A DNA stretch of 64,000 nucleotides from Chloracidobacterium validum (GTDB lineage Bacteria; Acidobacteriota; Blastocatellia; Chloracidobacteriales; Chloracidobacteriaceae): positions 2,153,501 to 2,217,500 of the forward strand of contig NZ_CP072648.1 in the NCBI RefSeq assembly GCF_018304825.1, given 5' to 3'. The position numbers were made by a program, and so were the translations under genes. Positions within the stretch are counted from its first letter, which is position 1. Every line of letters begins with the position of its first letter. A model generated the notes under the pieces. It was given only the letters and a program-made list of their open reading frames with translations. It ran no database searches and had not been told where the DNA came from. Below, piece after piece: positions 10,087 through 19,303 of this stretch.

Positions 10087-10163
10087 TGGTAGCGGCGTCC
10101 GGGATCGAACCGGAGACCTACGGGTTATGAATCCGTCGCTCTAACCATCTGAGCTACGCCGCC
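10087..10163 (-). tRNA. tRNA-Met, elongator (anticodon CAU)
   Basis: Minus-strand cloverleaf: acceptor GGCGGCG/CGCCGCT (last pair G-U), D arm AGCTCAGATGGTTAGAGC, anticodon stem ACGGA with CCCGT (one A-C mismatch) around TTCATAA, T arm GGTTCGATCCC, and encoded CCA (10087-10089). The first base pairs normally and the anticodon stem lacks three consecutive G-C pairs, so this is not the initiator. The GTAGCTCAG..GGTTAGAGC layout matches elongator Met rather than Ile2. Confidence 0.9.
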
Positions 10164-10427
10164 ACAAGACTTTCGCAAGTTTAGCCGCTTATACAGCCAA
10201 GTGCTTTTAGAATGCTTCAGAAGCTTGTCCTAGGTAACGATAAATTGCAAGCGTGAAGCGCAAGCCATGCCTTGACAAGTGGTGTGGCTGGTTCCTAGCC
10301 TGTCAGCCAAATCGCCAAGTAGCTTGTCAAGTGCTGGCAAACTCGTTCAGGGATCACTCGCTAGGCGTTTCTACACGGGTGGGAGCGTCGGCCCAAGCGT
10401 ATCAGGTGCCTTCAAAAAGAAAACGCC

Positions 10428-11972
10428 ATGCCCGAACGAATCCTCATCGCGTCAGATGACAACCTGCTTGGTGCGATGGTTGGCGCATTGCTGACGAGCA
10501 GCGGCTATGAAATTGAGTTGGTGAATACCGGTGATGAGGCGCAGCAGCGTTTGGCGGCTTATCCATTCGACGCCCTCATTCTGGATATTGCCCTGCGTCA
10601 TCAGAACTGCCTCGATTTGACGCGGTGGGTACGTGGACAGTCGGCGCTCCGGAACTTGCCGGTGATTGTCCTGAGTCCAATGGCAACCCGCGATGACGAT
10701 GTCCCGTCGGTATTGCACGCCGGCGCCGATGAGGCACTTGCGGTTCCATTCCGTCACCAGGAACTCATTCTCAAGCTCCGGCGTATGCTGGAACGCCAAC
10801 GCTGGGCGATTGAGCGTCAGCAGATGGTGGCCAACCTGTCGGCCGTGGCGGATGGGATTGAACGGTTCATTCGCCCAACTGGCGAGCAATCGCTGCCGGA
10901 GTTCTCAGACCTGGCCGACCTCGAGGAACAAGCCAAGTGGCAGGACGTGATGTCCTCCTTGAGCACTGCCATTCAATCCCTTCAGGACGCCTCCAACAAC
11001 GAGGAAACCCAAATCCTGCGGCGGGCGCTGGAACAAATTTCGCTGGCGCTGAAACGGGCGGGGCGCTACGTCCAGGTACGGACGCAAGCGCAGTCACTGC
11101 GCGACGCCAATGAAAAACTGCGTGAACTGGAGCGGCTGCGGGCTGAGTTCACCAATGCCATTGTCCATGATATTCGCTCTCCGCTGGGAACGATTGTTTC
11201 CACGATGGAGTTAATCGAGCAAGAGTTGAGTGGGCCACGTCCCAAGAAGTCTGACATCCTGCCACTAGTGACCGGCGCGCGCGCAGTTGCCGAGAAGCTG
11301 ATTGCGCTCGTGTCAGAACTCCTGGATTTCTCAAAACTTGAAGCCGGCAAGATGAATCTGGCGCTTGAGCGGCTTGAAGTCGCCAAGGTGATTGAGCAGG
11401 TCGGCGAGGAGTTTGAGCCGGCGATCCGCCGCAAATCCATCAAGTTCAGTTATGGTTGCGAGGATCATCTGCCGGCCATCGTCGGGGATGCCGGTAAGTT
11501 GCATCGGGCACTGTCGAACTTGATGTCCAACGCCGTCAAGTTTACCCCGGATGGCGGGCAAATCTGGCTCGAGGCGCGCCTGATGGAAGGCACGCAGGTG
11601 GACGCTGGCGTCCCCTACATTGTCTTTAGCGTCGTGGATTCGGGTGAGGGCATTCCCGCTCAAGACCTGCCCTACCTCTTTGATGCGTATTATCAAGCGG
11701 CCAGTCGCAGCCGAGACCTCGGAACCGGTCTTGGACTGGCCATCGTCAAACGAATCGCGGCGGCGCATGGCGGCAATGTGTCGGTGCGGAGCCAGGTCGG
11801 CGTCGGGACGGCTTTTTCGATTGTCCTGCCGCTGGCACCGCCGGCGGATGGTCAGCCAGCGACTGCGCCGCCACCGTTACCGGCGGCCGCGCCTGGGGTC
11901 GTCACCGACCTATCGGAAGTGCTGGCAACGCCAGCCAACAACTCACTGCCGACGCTTTCATCCCCAAACTAG
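10428..11972 (+). CDS. Hybrid receiver-histidine kinase
   Basis: A 514-residue cytoplasmic signalling protein with no TM segment. It has an N-terminal receiver (about 4-120), a linker with a coiled coil (about 165-240), a HisKA dimerisation domain with phospho-acceptor His247 in [11 protein letters not shown], and a HATPase domain with N box [18 protein letters not shown] and [12 protein letters not shown] Pro/Ala-rich tail follows. In the receiver Asp53 (LILDI) and DD10-11 are present, but the conserved lysine before PF is Val106 (ALAVPF), so phosphotransfer to it may be impaired. Output partner unknown; no response regulator is adjacent. nadK follows 51 bases downstream. Confidence 0.9.
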   Translation: MPERILIASDDNLLGAMVGALLTSSGYEIELVNTGDEAQQRLAAYPFDALILDIALRHQNCLDLTRWVRGQSALRNLPVIVLSPMATRDDDVPSVLHAGADEALAVPFRHQELILKLRRMLERQRWAIERQQMVANLSAVADGIERFIRPTGEQSLPEFSDLADLEEQAKWQDVMSSLSTAIQSLQDASNNEETQILRRALEQISLALKRAGRYVQVRTQAQSLRDANEKLRELERLRAEFTNAIVHDIRSPLGTIVSTMELIEQELSGPRPKKSDILPLVTGARAVAEKLIALVSELLDFSKLEAGKMNLALERLEVAKVIEQVGEEFEPAIRRKSIKFSYGCEDHLPAIVGDAGKLHRALSNLMSNAVKFTPDGGQIWLEARLMEGTQVDAGVPYIVFSVVDSGEGIPAQDLPYLFDAYYQAASRSRDLGTGLGLAIVKRIAAAHGGNVSVRSQVGVGTAFSIVLPLAPPADGQPATAPPPLPAAAPGVVTDLSEVLATPANNSLPTLSSPN

Positions 11973-12023
11973 CTCACCTGTCGCAAGGGCGCGTCACGCT
12001 GTGGATGCCTGGCGCATAGAAAC

Positions 12024-12917
12024 ATGTCTCAAGCCATGGTTGCCTTTGAAACGGTCGGACTGATCGTCAAACCGCATCTGACGGACATCACAGCGTACCT
12101 CACGGCACTAGCCGAGTGGTTTGTCGGGCGTGGGTGTCGGGTCGTTGGGGAGACGCCGTCCGCCCATCTGCTCCCCCCAACCGTGACAGTCCTTCCTTCG
12201 AGTGATTTGGCGGCGCAGGTAGGGCTGGTTGTGGTGATTGGGGGCGATGGCACGATGATCTATGCCGCGCGCTTGCTCGGAGCGCGGGATGTTCCGGTTC
12301 TGGGCGTCAACTATGGCTACCTTGGGTATCTCACGGAATATACGCCGGAGACGGTCTATGAGGCTTTGGAACGTATCTTTGCCGGAGACATCCACACGGA
12401 TGTGCGGATGAAGCTGGAAGCCACCGTTGAACGCCAGGGGGAACCGCGACTCACGGCCCAGGCCGTCAATGATTGCGTGGTCACAAAGAGCATGCTGGCA
12501 CGGCTCGTGCCGATTGAATGTCGCATTGGTGGGCAGTTTGTTTCGATTTTCCACGCCGATGGACTCATCATTGCCACGCCAACCGGCTCGACGGCCTACT
12601 CACTTTCCGCCGGGGGCCCAATCGTGCATCCGACCATGCAGGCGATTGTCATCACGCCGATTTGTCCGCATACGCTGACCAACCGGCCGCTGGTGGTTCC
12701 CGATACCAGTGAAATCGAGCTGCGCCTGACAACGGAGCGCGGGCCGTTCAATGTGGAGGATGTCTTTCTGACTTTCGATGGGCAGACCGGTTGCGCCGTC
12801 GAACCAGAAGACCGTGTTTTGATTCGCAAGAGCGCTTCGGTGTTGAAGCTAATTGAACCGGCCGGCAAGGACTACTTCCGGCTTCTGCGCGATAAACTCA
12901 AGTGGGGCAATGGGTAA
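12024..12917 (+). CDS. nadK: NAD kinase
   Basis: A 297-residue cytoplasmic enzyme that phosphorylates NAD to NADP. It carries the GGDGT motif (VVVIGGDGTMIYA), the NYGYLGYLTEY segment (family: N-G-LGFLTE) and the nucleotide-binding PTGSTAYSLSAGGPIVHP. FETVGLIVKPH is the family start. ATG 12024 is used; an internal ATG four codons later is equally possible, and neither has a strong Shine-Dalgarno sequence. A good terminator follows. Confidence 0.95.
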   Translation: MSQAMVAFETVGLIVKPHLTDITAYLTALAEWFVGRGCRVVGETPSAHLLPPTVTVLPSSDLAAQVGLVVVIGGDGTMIYAARLLGARDVPVLGVNYGYLGYLTEYTPETVYEALERIFAGDIHTDVRMKLEATVERQGEPRLTAQAVNDCVVTKSMLARLVPIECRIGGQFVSIFHADGLIIATPTGSTAYSLSAGGPIVHPTMQAIVITPICPHTLTNRPLVVPDTSEIELRLTTERGPFNVEDVFLTFDGQTGCAVEPEDRVLIRKSASVLKLIEPAGKDYFRLLRDKLKWGNG

Positions 12918-12950
12918 AAGCTGGGCTTCACCAGCCCGCTTGCTTTTTTT
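12918..12950 (+). terminator. Rho-independent terminator after nadK
   Basis: AAGC + GGGCT pair with AGCCC + GCTT (one bulged T) around a five-base loop, followed by a T-rich run (seven T at 12944-12950). It starts directly after the nadK stop codon. Confidence 0.75.
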
Positions 12951-13058
12951 GGCCGCCCGTGGAAACTCAGATGAAGCATCTTTGCTAGGTTGACTTTTTC
13001 CCTTGCGCCGCACCCCTTTGAATTCGCTCTTTTGGATCGGCGCCCGGCTTTTGCGACG

Positions 13059-13841
13059 ATGTCGCTTGTTGATCCACTTCCTCGACCGCCGCTCATCGCT
13101 GACCAGTCGCCTGACGTGTGTCCGGTCTGCCAAGGGACTGGTTTTGAGTATGACCCGGTTGGACGCCGCTCGCGGCGGTGCGTCAAGTGTCGCGTTGGCG
13201 TGGATAACCTCATTGATCGCGCGCGCATTCCCAATCGTTACCGCGAAAGCAGCTTTGACAACTTCCACCTCAACCCAAATGACGAACGGCAGCGGCCGCT
13301 GGTCAATGCGGTACTGGCCTGCCGGCGCTATGTCAAGGATTATCCGGTCGAACGGGGGCTTGGGCTGATGTTCCTTGGTCCGTGCGGTGTTGGGAAAACA
13401 CACCTTGCGGTCGCAACGGCCAACGCGCTGATGAAACAAAAGCGTGTGCCCTGTTTGTTTTATGACTTCCGCGACCTGCTCAAAACAATCCAAGAAACAT
13501 ACAACCCGCAGACGCAAACCACGGAACTGACCGTGCTGCGCCCGGTCTATGATACCGACGTCCTGGTTCTCGATGAGCTAGGGGCGGGCAAAGCGACGGA
13601 GTGGGTACGTGACACCATCACCCACATTCTCAACACCCGCTACAACGAACAGAAAACCACCATTATCACATCCAATTACTTGGATCATCCGACTGAGCGT
13701 TACGAGGAAACCCTCGAAGAACGCATCGGTATTCGGTTGCGTTCCCGGCTCTACGAAATGTGCAAAACAATTCAGATGTCGGGGGATGACTACCGCCAGA
13801 CTTACTTCAGCAAGCGTCTCTGGATGCAGTCCCAGTCCTAG
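13059..13841 (+). CDS. DnaC/IstB-like AAA+ ATPase (putative helicase loader)
   Basis: A 260-residue protein from the ATG at 13059. An N-terminal zinc ribbon (CPVCQGTGF ... CVKC, about 20-42) precedes an AAA+ ATPase domain with Walker A GPCGVGKTH, Walker B VLVLDELG and a sensor-like TSNY. The DnaC/DnaI/IstB family loads replicative helicase or serves transposases. No transposase is adjacent and the zinc ribbon is typical of DnaI/DnaC-like chromosomal proteins, so helicase loading is favoured. The frame is open upstream from a TTG at 12990, but that segment has no family likeness. It converges on the DinG-like helicase. Confidence 0.8.
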   Translation: MSLVDPLPRPPLIADQSPDVCPVCQGTGFEYDPVGRRSRRCVKCRVGVDNLIDRARIPNRYRESSFDNFHLNPNDERQRPLVNAVLACRRYVKDYPVERGLGLMFLGPCGVGKTHLAVATANALMKQKRVPCLFYDFRDLLKTIQETYNPQTQTTELTVLRPVYDTDVLVLDELGAGKATEWVRDTITHILNTRYNEQKTTIITSNYLDHPTERYEETLEERIGIRLRSRLYEMCKTIQMSGDDYRQTYFSKRLWMQSQS

Positions 13842-13874
13842 GCGGACCAAGCGCATTATCTTTTTTTGAGACGC

Positions 13875-15965
13875 CTAAATCTCTGAAACGGCTTCGGTAA
13901 ACCAGCGCGCCAAGGTTTGGCGGTCGTGGATGATGGGGAGCTGGGATGGTAGGCTGCTCAGGATAACTTGTCCGTACCATTTCCGTATCCGCCCGTCGAG
14001 CAAGCAGAGTATGCCCCGGTCGGTGCTGCTCCGAATGAGGCGTCCCAGCCCCTGTTTGAGCGCAAGAATAGCCTGTGGCAGGCTGTAGGTCTGGAAGGCA
14101 TTGCCCCCCTCCGCTTCAATGTGACAACACCGGGCTTCAATGACTGGATCGGAGGGAACTGGAAACGGCAACCGGTCCACAATGACGCAGGAAAGCGCCT
14201 CGCCCACGACATCCACACCCTGCCAAAAGCTGGCAGCTCCAAAGAGAACTGCGCCTGGCGTTCGCCGAAAATGCTCTATCAATGTTGATTTGGGGGCATC
14301 GCCCTGGAGCAGACAGGGAAAGTTCACCTGCGCGCGCGTGCCATCGTAAAGCCGTCGCATGTGGCTCAGGCTCGTGCAGAGCACGAAGGCGCGCCCTTGG
14401 GTAATGGCAAGCAGGGCGATAATTTCAGCCACGGCCGCGTCGGTGAAATCCGGTGCAGTGGGGTCAGGCAAGTCCGGCGGCAAGTAGAGCCTGGCCTGCC
14501 GGCTGTAATCAAACGGAGAGTCAATCAGGAGTTCATCGCTGCGGTCGAGGCCGAGCCGGGACCGAATGAAATCAAACGACCCCTGGCTGGCAAGCGTCGC
14601 GGAAGTCAGGATCACCGATTCGAGCTGGCCAAACAACTGCTCCCGCAGCACACCGGCAACATCAATCGGGGTTGCCTGCAAGAAAAGCCCCCGTCCGCGT
14701 CGTTCCCACCAGTAAACGTAGTTTGGGTTGTCACCGCAGACGATATGCAGCAGTTCGCTCCGAAGTCCCCGCGCGCGCTCCTCCAAGCGACGCAGCGCCG
14801 GGAGGTTATCGGCAGCCAACACCGCTCCGCCGTGGGTGGCCTGGAGCACATCCGCCAAGGCTTCGAGGGCATCCGCCAGTGCCGTCAGGCCCGAAGCTTC
14901 CTGGTGGGCCGTCCCGTCACTATCTCCTTCCAATGACCGGCCAACCACCGGTGAGCAGTCGAACTCATCCACCGGGTCGGTAAAGGCGGTTGGGGAGAGT
15001 CGTCCGCGTCCATCGAAAACACCGTGCCTAGTCCGACAAATGCGCTGGGCGAACTGCCAGAAATGGTCGGCGCTCTGACGTACGGCGCGGCACGTCCGGC
15101 GAATGGCTTCTGCCAGGCCATCGTCAGGAATGAAGGCTTGTTCAACGTCCCGGAGCAAATCCGCAAACCGGTAGTTGCTAATCTGAAGGCTGAAATAGCT
15201 GGCGGCGGTGTCTTCGATCTCGTGGGCTTCGTCAAAAATGACGCGCGTATGGTCGGGTAAAAACGCCCCGTATGAACCATGCCGGGCGGCAAGGTCGGCA
15301 AAAAACAAGTGATGATTGACGATGACGAGGTCGGCTTCGCGGGCGCGTTGGCGGGCGCGGGTAACGAAGCAGTCATCATACTTGGGGCACTTCTGCCCTA
15401 GGCAATTTTCAGTCCGGGCATCGAGTTCGCCCCAGAGTGTCAAGTTTTCCGGCAGTGCCGTTAGCTCGGCCCGGTCGCCCGTCGGCGTGGTTTGAGACCA
15501 TTGCCGGATAGCGTCGAAGTGGTGGATGTCACCCAGCCCGGGCAGGCGGCCGCTGTCTTCAAAATGCTCAAGCCGGTGCAGGCAAAGATAGTTACTCCGC
15601 CCCTTGAGCATCGCTGCACGTATTTGCCGCCCCAGCGCCTGCTCCAGACGCGGAATGTCCTGCTGGAGAATTTGCTCCTGAAGGTTTTTGGTCGCCGTCG
15701 AGATGATCACCAGCTCGTTCTGTAAAATCGCCGGAACGAGATAAGCCAGCGTTTTGCCGGTTCCGGTTCCGGCTTCGACGCACAGGTGTCCGCCCCGGCG
15801 CAGCACGTCGTAAACCGCCCGTGCCATCTCCAACTGTCCGGGACGAAACTCGAAGCTTGGCTGGGTCTGGGCAAAGCGACCGCTGGGGCCAAAGACTTCT
15901 TCAAGCGCCATTTCAGTTCGTGACAGTTCGGCGGGCATCTCATGCTGTTTCATGGCGCATTTCAT
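13875..15965 (-). CDS. DinG/XPD-family ATP-dependent DNA helicase
   Basis: A 696-residue superfamily 2 helicase. It has Walker A GTGTGKT (66-72), DEAH in IFDEAHEIEDTA, and four cysteines (128, 188, 193, 199) spaced as the Fe-S cluster of DinG/YoaA/XPD. The C-terminal motifs are SFWQGVDVVGEAL and QGLGRLIRS. The family unwinds 5'-3' and resolves R-loops, D-loops or forked DNA. No exonuclease domain is fused at the N-terminus, unlike Firmicutes DinG. Start ATG 15965 is used; in-frame ATGs at 15953 and 15938 are alternatives. It is divergent from recG. Confidence 0.9.
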   Translation of the reverse strand: MKCAMKQHEMPAELSRTEMALEEVFGPSGRFAQTQPSFEFRPGQLEMARAVYDVLRRGGHLCVEAGTGTGKTLAYLVPAILQNELVIISTATKNLQEQILQQDIPRLEQALGRQIRAAMLKGRSNYLCLHRLEHFEDSGRLPGLGDIHHFDAIRQWSQTTPTGDRAELTALPENLTLWGELDARTENCLGQKCPKYDDCFVTRARQRAREADLVIVNHHLFFADLAARHGSYGAFLPDHTRVIFDEAHEIEDTAASYFSLQISNYRFADLLRDVEQAFIPDDGLAEAIRRTCRAVRQSADHFWQFAQRICRTRHGVFDGRGRLSPTAFTDPVDEFDCSPVVGRSLEGDSDGTAHQEASGLTALADALEALADVLQATHGGAVLAADNLPALRRLEERARGLRSELLHIVCGDNPNYVYWWERRGRGLFLQATPIDVAGVLREQLFGQLESVILTSATLASQGSFDFIRSRLGLDRSDELLIDSPFDYSRQARLYLPPDLPDPTAPDFTDAAVAEIIALLAITQGRAFVLCTSLSHMRRLYDGTRAQVNFPCLLQGDAPKSTLIEHFRRTPGAVLFGAASFWQGVDVVGEALSCVIVDRLPFPVPSDPVIEARCCHIEAEGGNAFQTYSLPQAILALKQGLGRLIRSSTDRGILCLLDGRIRKWYGQVILSSLPSQLPIIHDRQTLARWFTEAVSEI

Positions 15966-16103
15966 GGCTCACTCGGCTAGAACGACGCGACCGATCACGC
16001 AACACCGGCGGCGTCAACTGAATCGTAAGTGAATCAAATAAGCTAAACTTGCTCACAAGCTTGCGAGGCCGTTAGGGCTTGACCGAGATCGGGAGAACAT
16101 ACC

Positions 16104-18296
16104 ATGTCCGCTCACTTGTCGCTGGCAACGCCGCTGGTTGAGCTTTCGGCCTACTTGCGCGGCATTGGCTCGACGACAGCCGGCAAACTGGCCACCGAAT
16201 TGGCGACCGCACTTGGAAAAGTTTCTCCCACGTCTGTGACGGTTGAGGATTTACTTCTTTATCTGCCTTTTCGATATGAAGACCGCTCGCACTTGCCGCG
16301 GATTCGTGACTTGGTGGACGGTCAGGCCGCTTCGGTCATTGTCGAAGTACGTGCGCCATCGAGTTACCCGATTCGGACGAAAAACGGCAAACGCCTCACC
16401 TTGTTTGAGTTCACAGGAACTGATGAAACCGGACGGATTCGCGCCTACTGGTGGAATCAGCCCTACTTGTGCCAAGTCTTTGCCGCTGAACAACGGGTCA
16501 TCCTGTATGGCGAGTGGAAGTTTTCCAATCGCCAGCAGTGCTACCAAGTTGAAAATCCAGACTACGAAATCTTGAATGAAGAATCTGACGAAGACGTGCC
16601 AGAGATGATTCATGTCGGCCGCTGCGTGCCGATGTACCGCAAGCTTGGCGCGTTTCGGGCGCGGACTCTGCGCCGGCTCATGTTCAGGTTGCTCGGCGCA
16701 CTGGAGGATGTCCCGGATGACAGTCTCCCCGACGAATTGCGCGTCGGGATCGGTTTAGGCGCGCCGCTGCCCTCCAAATTGGAGGCGTTGCGTGAGGTGC
16801 ACTTTCCCAGCGCGGCCAGGCACTTGGGTGCCATCGAAGCCCGCCGGTCGCCGGCCCATGCGCGGTTGGCGCTGGAGGAATTTTTCTATCTGACATTAGC
16901 GCTCGGTGACCGTCGCCAGCGCCGTGAGCAATCGAGCAAGAAGGCGACGATGCAGATCACGAATGCCATTCGGGAGCGCGTCCGCCAAGCCCTGCCATTT
17001 GCCATGACGCAGGCGCAAAAGCGCGTCATTCGAGAAATTGTCACCGATTTGACCGGCGACCGCCCGATGTCCCGTCTATTACAAGGCGATGTCGGATCAG
17101 GTAAAACCATCATTGCCCTTCAGGCGCTCATCATTGCCGTCGAGAATGGTTGGCAGGCGGCGCTCATGGCGCCAACTGAAATTTTGGTGGAACAGCATGC
17201 GCGCTCCCTGACGCGCTGGCTGGCGGGAACGCCCTATCGCGTCGCCGCGCTAACCGGACGCCTGAAGGCCGCCGAAAAGAAGGCGATCCGCCAGGCGCTG
17301 GCCGCGCATGAGCTGGATATCGTCATTGGCACCCAAGCGCTGATCCAGGATGAAACCAGCTTTGCCCGCCTTGGCTTGGTCGTGATTGATGAACAGCATC
17401 GGTTTGGCGTGATGCAGCGTGAAAAGCTGGTCACCCAGGGGGCGGCGTCCGAGGCTATCACCCCGGATGTGCTGGTCATGACGGCAACGCCGATCCCACG
17501 CAGCTTGGCCATGACCATCTATGGTGACCTGGATGTTTCCATCATTGACGAGCTACCTCCGGGCCGAAAGCCGGTTGTAACAGCCATCCGCACCGATGAT
17601 CGGCGTGAGCGCGTCTATGATTTCATTCGTCAGGAGTGCGCCGCTGGACGCCAAGCTTACATCGTTTATCCGCTGGTCGAGGAATCTGAAAAGCTGGACG
17701 TTGCCGCAGCAACGGCGGCGGCTGAGTACCTACAACGCGAAGTCTTCCCTTCACTTGGGGTCGGCTTACTTCATGGCAAGCTCAAATCAGAAGAAAAGGA
17801 AGCCATCATGCAGCGGCTCGTCGCCGGCGATGTGCAGATACTGGTCACGACGACGGTGATTGAAGTTGGGATTGATGTGCCGAATGCGTCGGTCATGGTC
17901 ATCGAGAACCCGGAGCGATTCGGGCTGGCGCAACTGCATCAACTGCGCGGCCGGGTTGGGCGGGGAGCTGCGAAGTCGTACTGTGTTTTGATGGTTTCAA
18001 ACGATCTTGCACTTGACGCGCTGGAGCGGCTGAATTTTTTCGCCCAGACAGCAGACGGCTTTGCCATTGCTGAAAAGGACCTTCTGTGGCGTGGTCCAGG
18101 CGAGATGTTAGGCATCCGTCAGTCCGGCGTGCCGATGTTTCGGGTTGGCGATATTGTCCGTGACGCCGACTGGCTGACAATGGCGCGGCAGGCGGCGCTG
18201 CGCCGGCTACAGGAACAGCCCAAGTCGGCGCAAACCCTGGCCTGGCTGGAACAGGCCCGACGTTGGTTTCCGCTGGCAGCCGGCGGCGTCCACTAG
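16104..18296 (+). CDS. recG: ATP-dependent DNA helicase RecG
   Basis: A 730-residue branch-migration helicase for stalled forks and Holliday junctions. The N-terminal wedge/OB domain contains DLLLYLPFRYEDRS and an FEFTGTDETGRIRAYWWNQPY strand set. The helicase core has Walker A LLQGDVGSGKT, VVIDEQHRFGV (DEQH), MTATPIPRSLAMT, and the C-terminal PERFGLAQLHQLRGRVGRG and LLWRGPGEMLGIRQSG motifs, all diagnostic for RecG. GGGAGA sits about 8 bases before the ATG. dapF follows 14 bases later. Confidence 0.97.
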   Translation: MSAHLSLATPLVELSAYLRGIGSTTAGKLATELATALGKVSPTSVTVEDLLLYLPFRYEDRSHLPRIRDLVDGQAASVIVEVRAPSSYPIRTKNGKRLTLFEFTGTDETGRIRAYWWNQPYLCQVFAAEQRVILYGEWKFSNRQQCYQVENPDYEILNEESDEDVPEMIHVGRCVPMYRKLGAFRARTLRRLMFRLLGALEDVPDDSLPDELRVGIGLGAPLPSKLEALREVHFPSAARHLGAIEARRSPAHARLALEEFFYLTLALGDRRQRREQSSKKATMQITNAIRERVRQALPFAMTQAQKRVIREIVTDLTGDRPMSRLLQGDVGSGKTIIALQALIIAVENGWQAALMAPTEILVEQHARSLTRWLAGTPYRVAALTGRLKAAEKKAIRQALAAHELDIVIGTQALIQDETSFARLGLVVIDEQHRFGVMQREKLVTQGAASEAITPDVLVMTATPIPRSLAMTIYGDLDVSIIDELPPGRKPVVTAIRTDDRRERVYDFIRQECAAGRQAYIVYPLVEESEKLDVAAATAAAEYLQREVFPSLGVGLLHGKLKSEEKEAIMQRLVAGDVQILVTTTVIEVGIDVPNASVMVIENPERFGLAQLHQLRGRVGRGAAKSYCVLMVSNDLALDALERLNFFAQTADGFAIAEKDLLWRGPGEMLGIRQSGVPMFRVGDIVRDADWLTMARQAALRRLQEQPKSAQTLAWLEQARRWFPLAAGGVH

Positions 18297-18310
18297 AAAG
18301 GAGTCCGGCA

Positions 18311-19189
18311 TTGCTTGTCCTGCATAAGCTCCACGGCCTGGGCAATGATTTCCTGATTTTTGACGGACACCAACCAGGCGCGTCAATCATGTTTGACGAC
18401 CCGCAGCGGCACGCGCCGGCGGTTTGTGACCGACACTGCGGCGTCGGAGCCGATGGCGTGATTGCGGTCAAAAAAACTGACGCCGATGCTGCCGATTACA
18501 GCATGACGCTCTGGAATGCCGACGGGTCACGGGCTGAGATGTCCGGTAATGGGTTGCGCTGTGTGGCGGCCTTTGTCCGGCGCGTCATGGGCTGGGAGTC
18601 GGACACCTTGCGCGTCTTGACGGAGGCCGGCATTCGTACCGTGACCTTCCTGGCATCGGCCGGACAAGAAACCACCTGTGCTATCCGTATGGGCAAGCCG
18701 ATCTTTACTCCAGAGCAAATTCCCATGTGCCTGGATGCCCCGCGGCAACCGCCCTTAGTCAATGTTGCGCTGGCGCTTGGTGATGAAGTGGTAACTGCAA
18801 CCGTGCTGTCCATGGGCAATCCACACTGTACGGTTTTTGTCGAAGATGTGCAGGCCGTGCCGCTTGCCCAGCTCGGTCCACGACTTGAACGGCACCCGGC
18901 CTTTCCGCAGCGAACGAACGTTGAGTTTGCTGCGGTTCGGGATCGCCACAACCTGGACGTTGTCTTTTGGGAACGGGGAGTTGGGCGGACGGCGGCGTCT
19001 GGAACCGGGGCGTGTGCAGCAGCGGTGGCGGCGATGCTCAACGGCTTGGTGGAACGAACGGTCACGATCCATGCCGAACGTGGGACGCTCACCGTCACCT
19101 GGGATGCCGTTACCGATGAGGTGATACTTACGGGAAGCGCGCACTATGTTGCCCGCGTGGACTGGACCGGTGGTGAACCTGAAACGTAG
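18311..19189 (+). CDS. dapF: Diaminopimelate epimerase
   Basis: A 292-residue cytoplasmic enzyme converting LL- to meso-diaminopimelate for lysine and peptidoglycan. It has both catalytic cysteine motifs: GNGLRC and SGTGACAAAVAA. The HKLHGLGNDFLIFD start is typical. The start is a TTG at 18311 with AAAGGAG eight bases upstream; the open frame before it belongs to the recG overlap. The gene is probably co-transcribed with recG (14-base gap). Confidence 0.95.
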   Translation: MLVLHKLHGLGNDFLIFDGHQPGASIMFDDPQRHAPAVCDRHCGVGADGVIAVKKTDADAADYSMTLWNADGSRAEMSGNGLRCVAAFVRRVMGWESDTLRVLTEAGIRTVTFLASAGQETTCAIRMGKPIFTPEQIPMCLDAPRQPPLVNVALALGDEVVTATVLSMGNPHCTVFVEDVQAVPLAQLGPRLERHPAFPQRTNVEFAAVRDRHNLDVVFWERGVGRTAASGTGACAAAVAAMLNGLVERTVTIHAERGTLTVTWDAVTDEVILTGSAHYVARVDWTGGEPET

Positions 19190-19303
19190 CCACGGGCGCA
19201 TCACCACCAGAAGGGCTGGCGCTTGCTCAAATTCGTTCCGTAGATTAGTGATAGCGCCAGCACCCCCGCATTGGCGCCTGAATTTTCGTGCCTGAGTTTT
19301 CGC

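Noticed and set aside
9612-10130. 172-codon frame between fumC and tRNA-Met
   Set aside because: Runs into the tRNA gene and resembles no family; the methyltransferase relic is in a different frame of the same stretch.
13059-13841. IstB helper of an insertion sequence
   Set aside because: No IstA-like transposase or terminal inverted repeats next to it, and the N-terminal zinc ribbon suits a chromosomal DnaC/DnaI-like loader.
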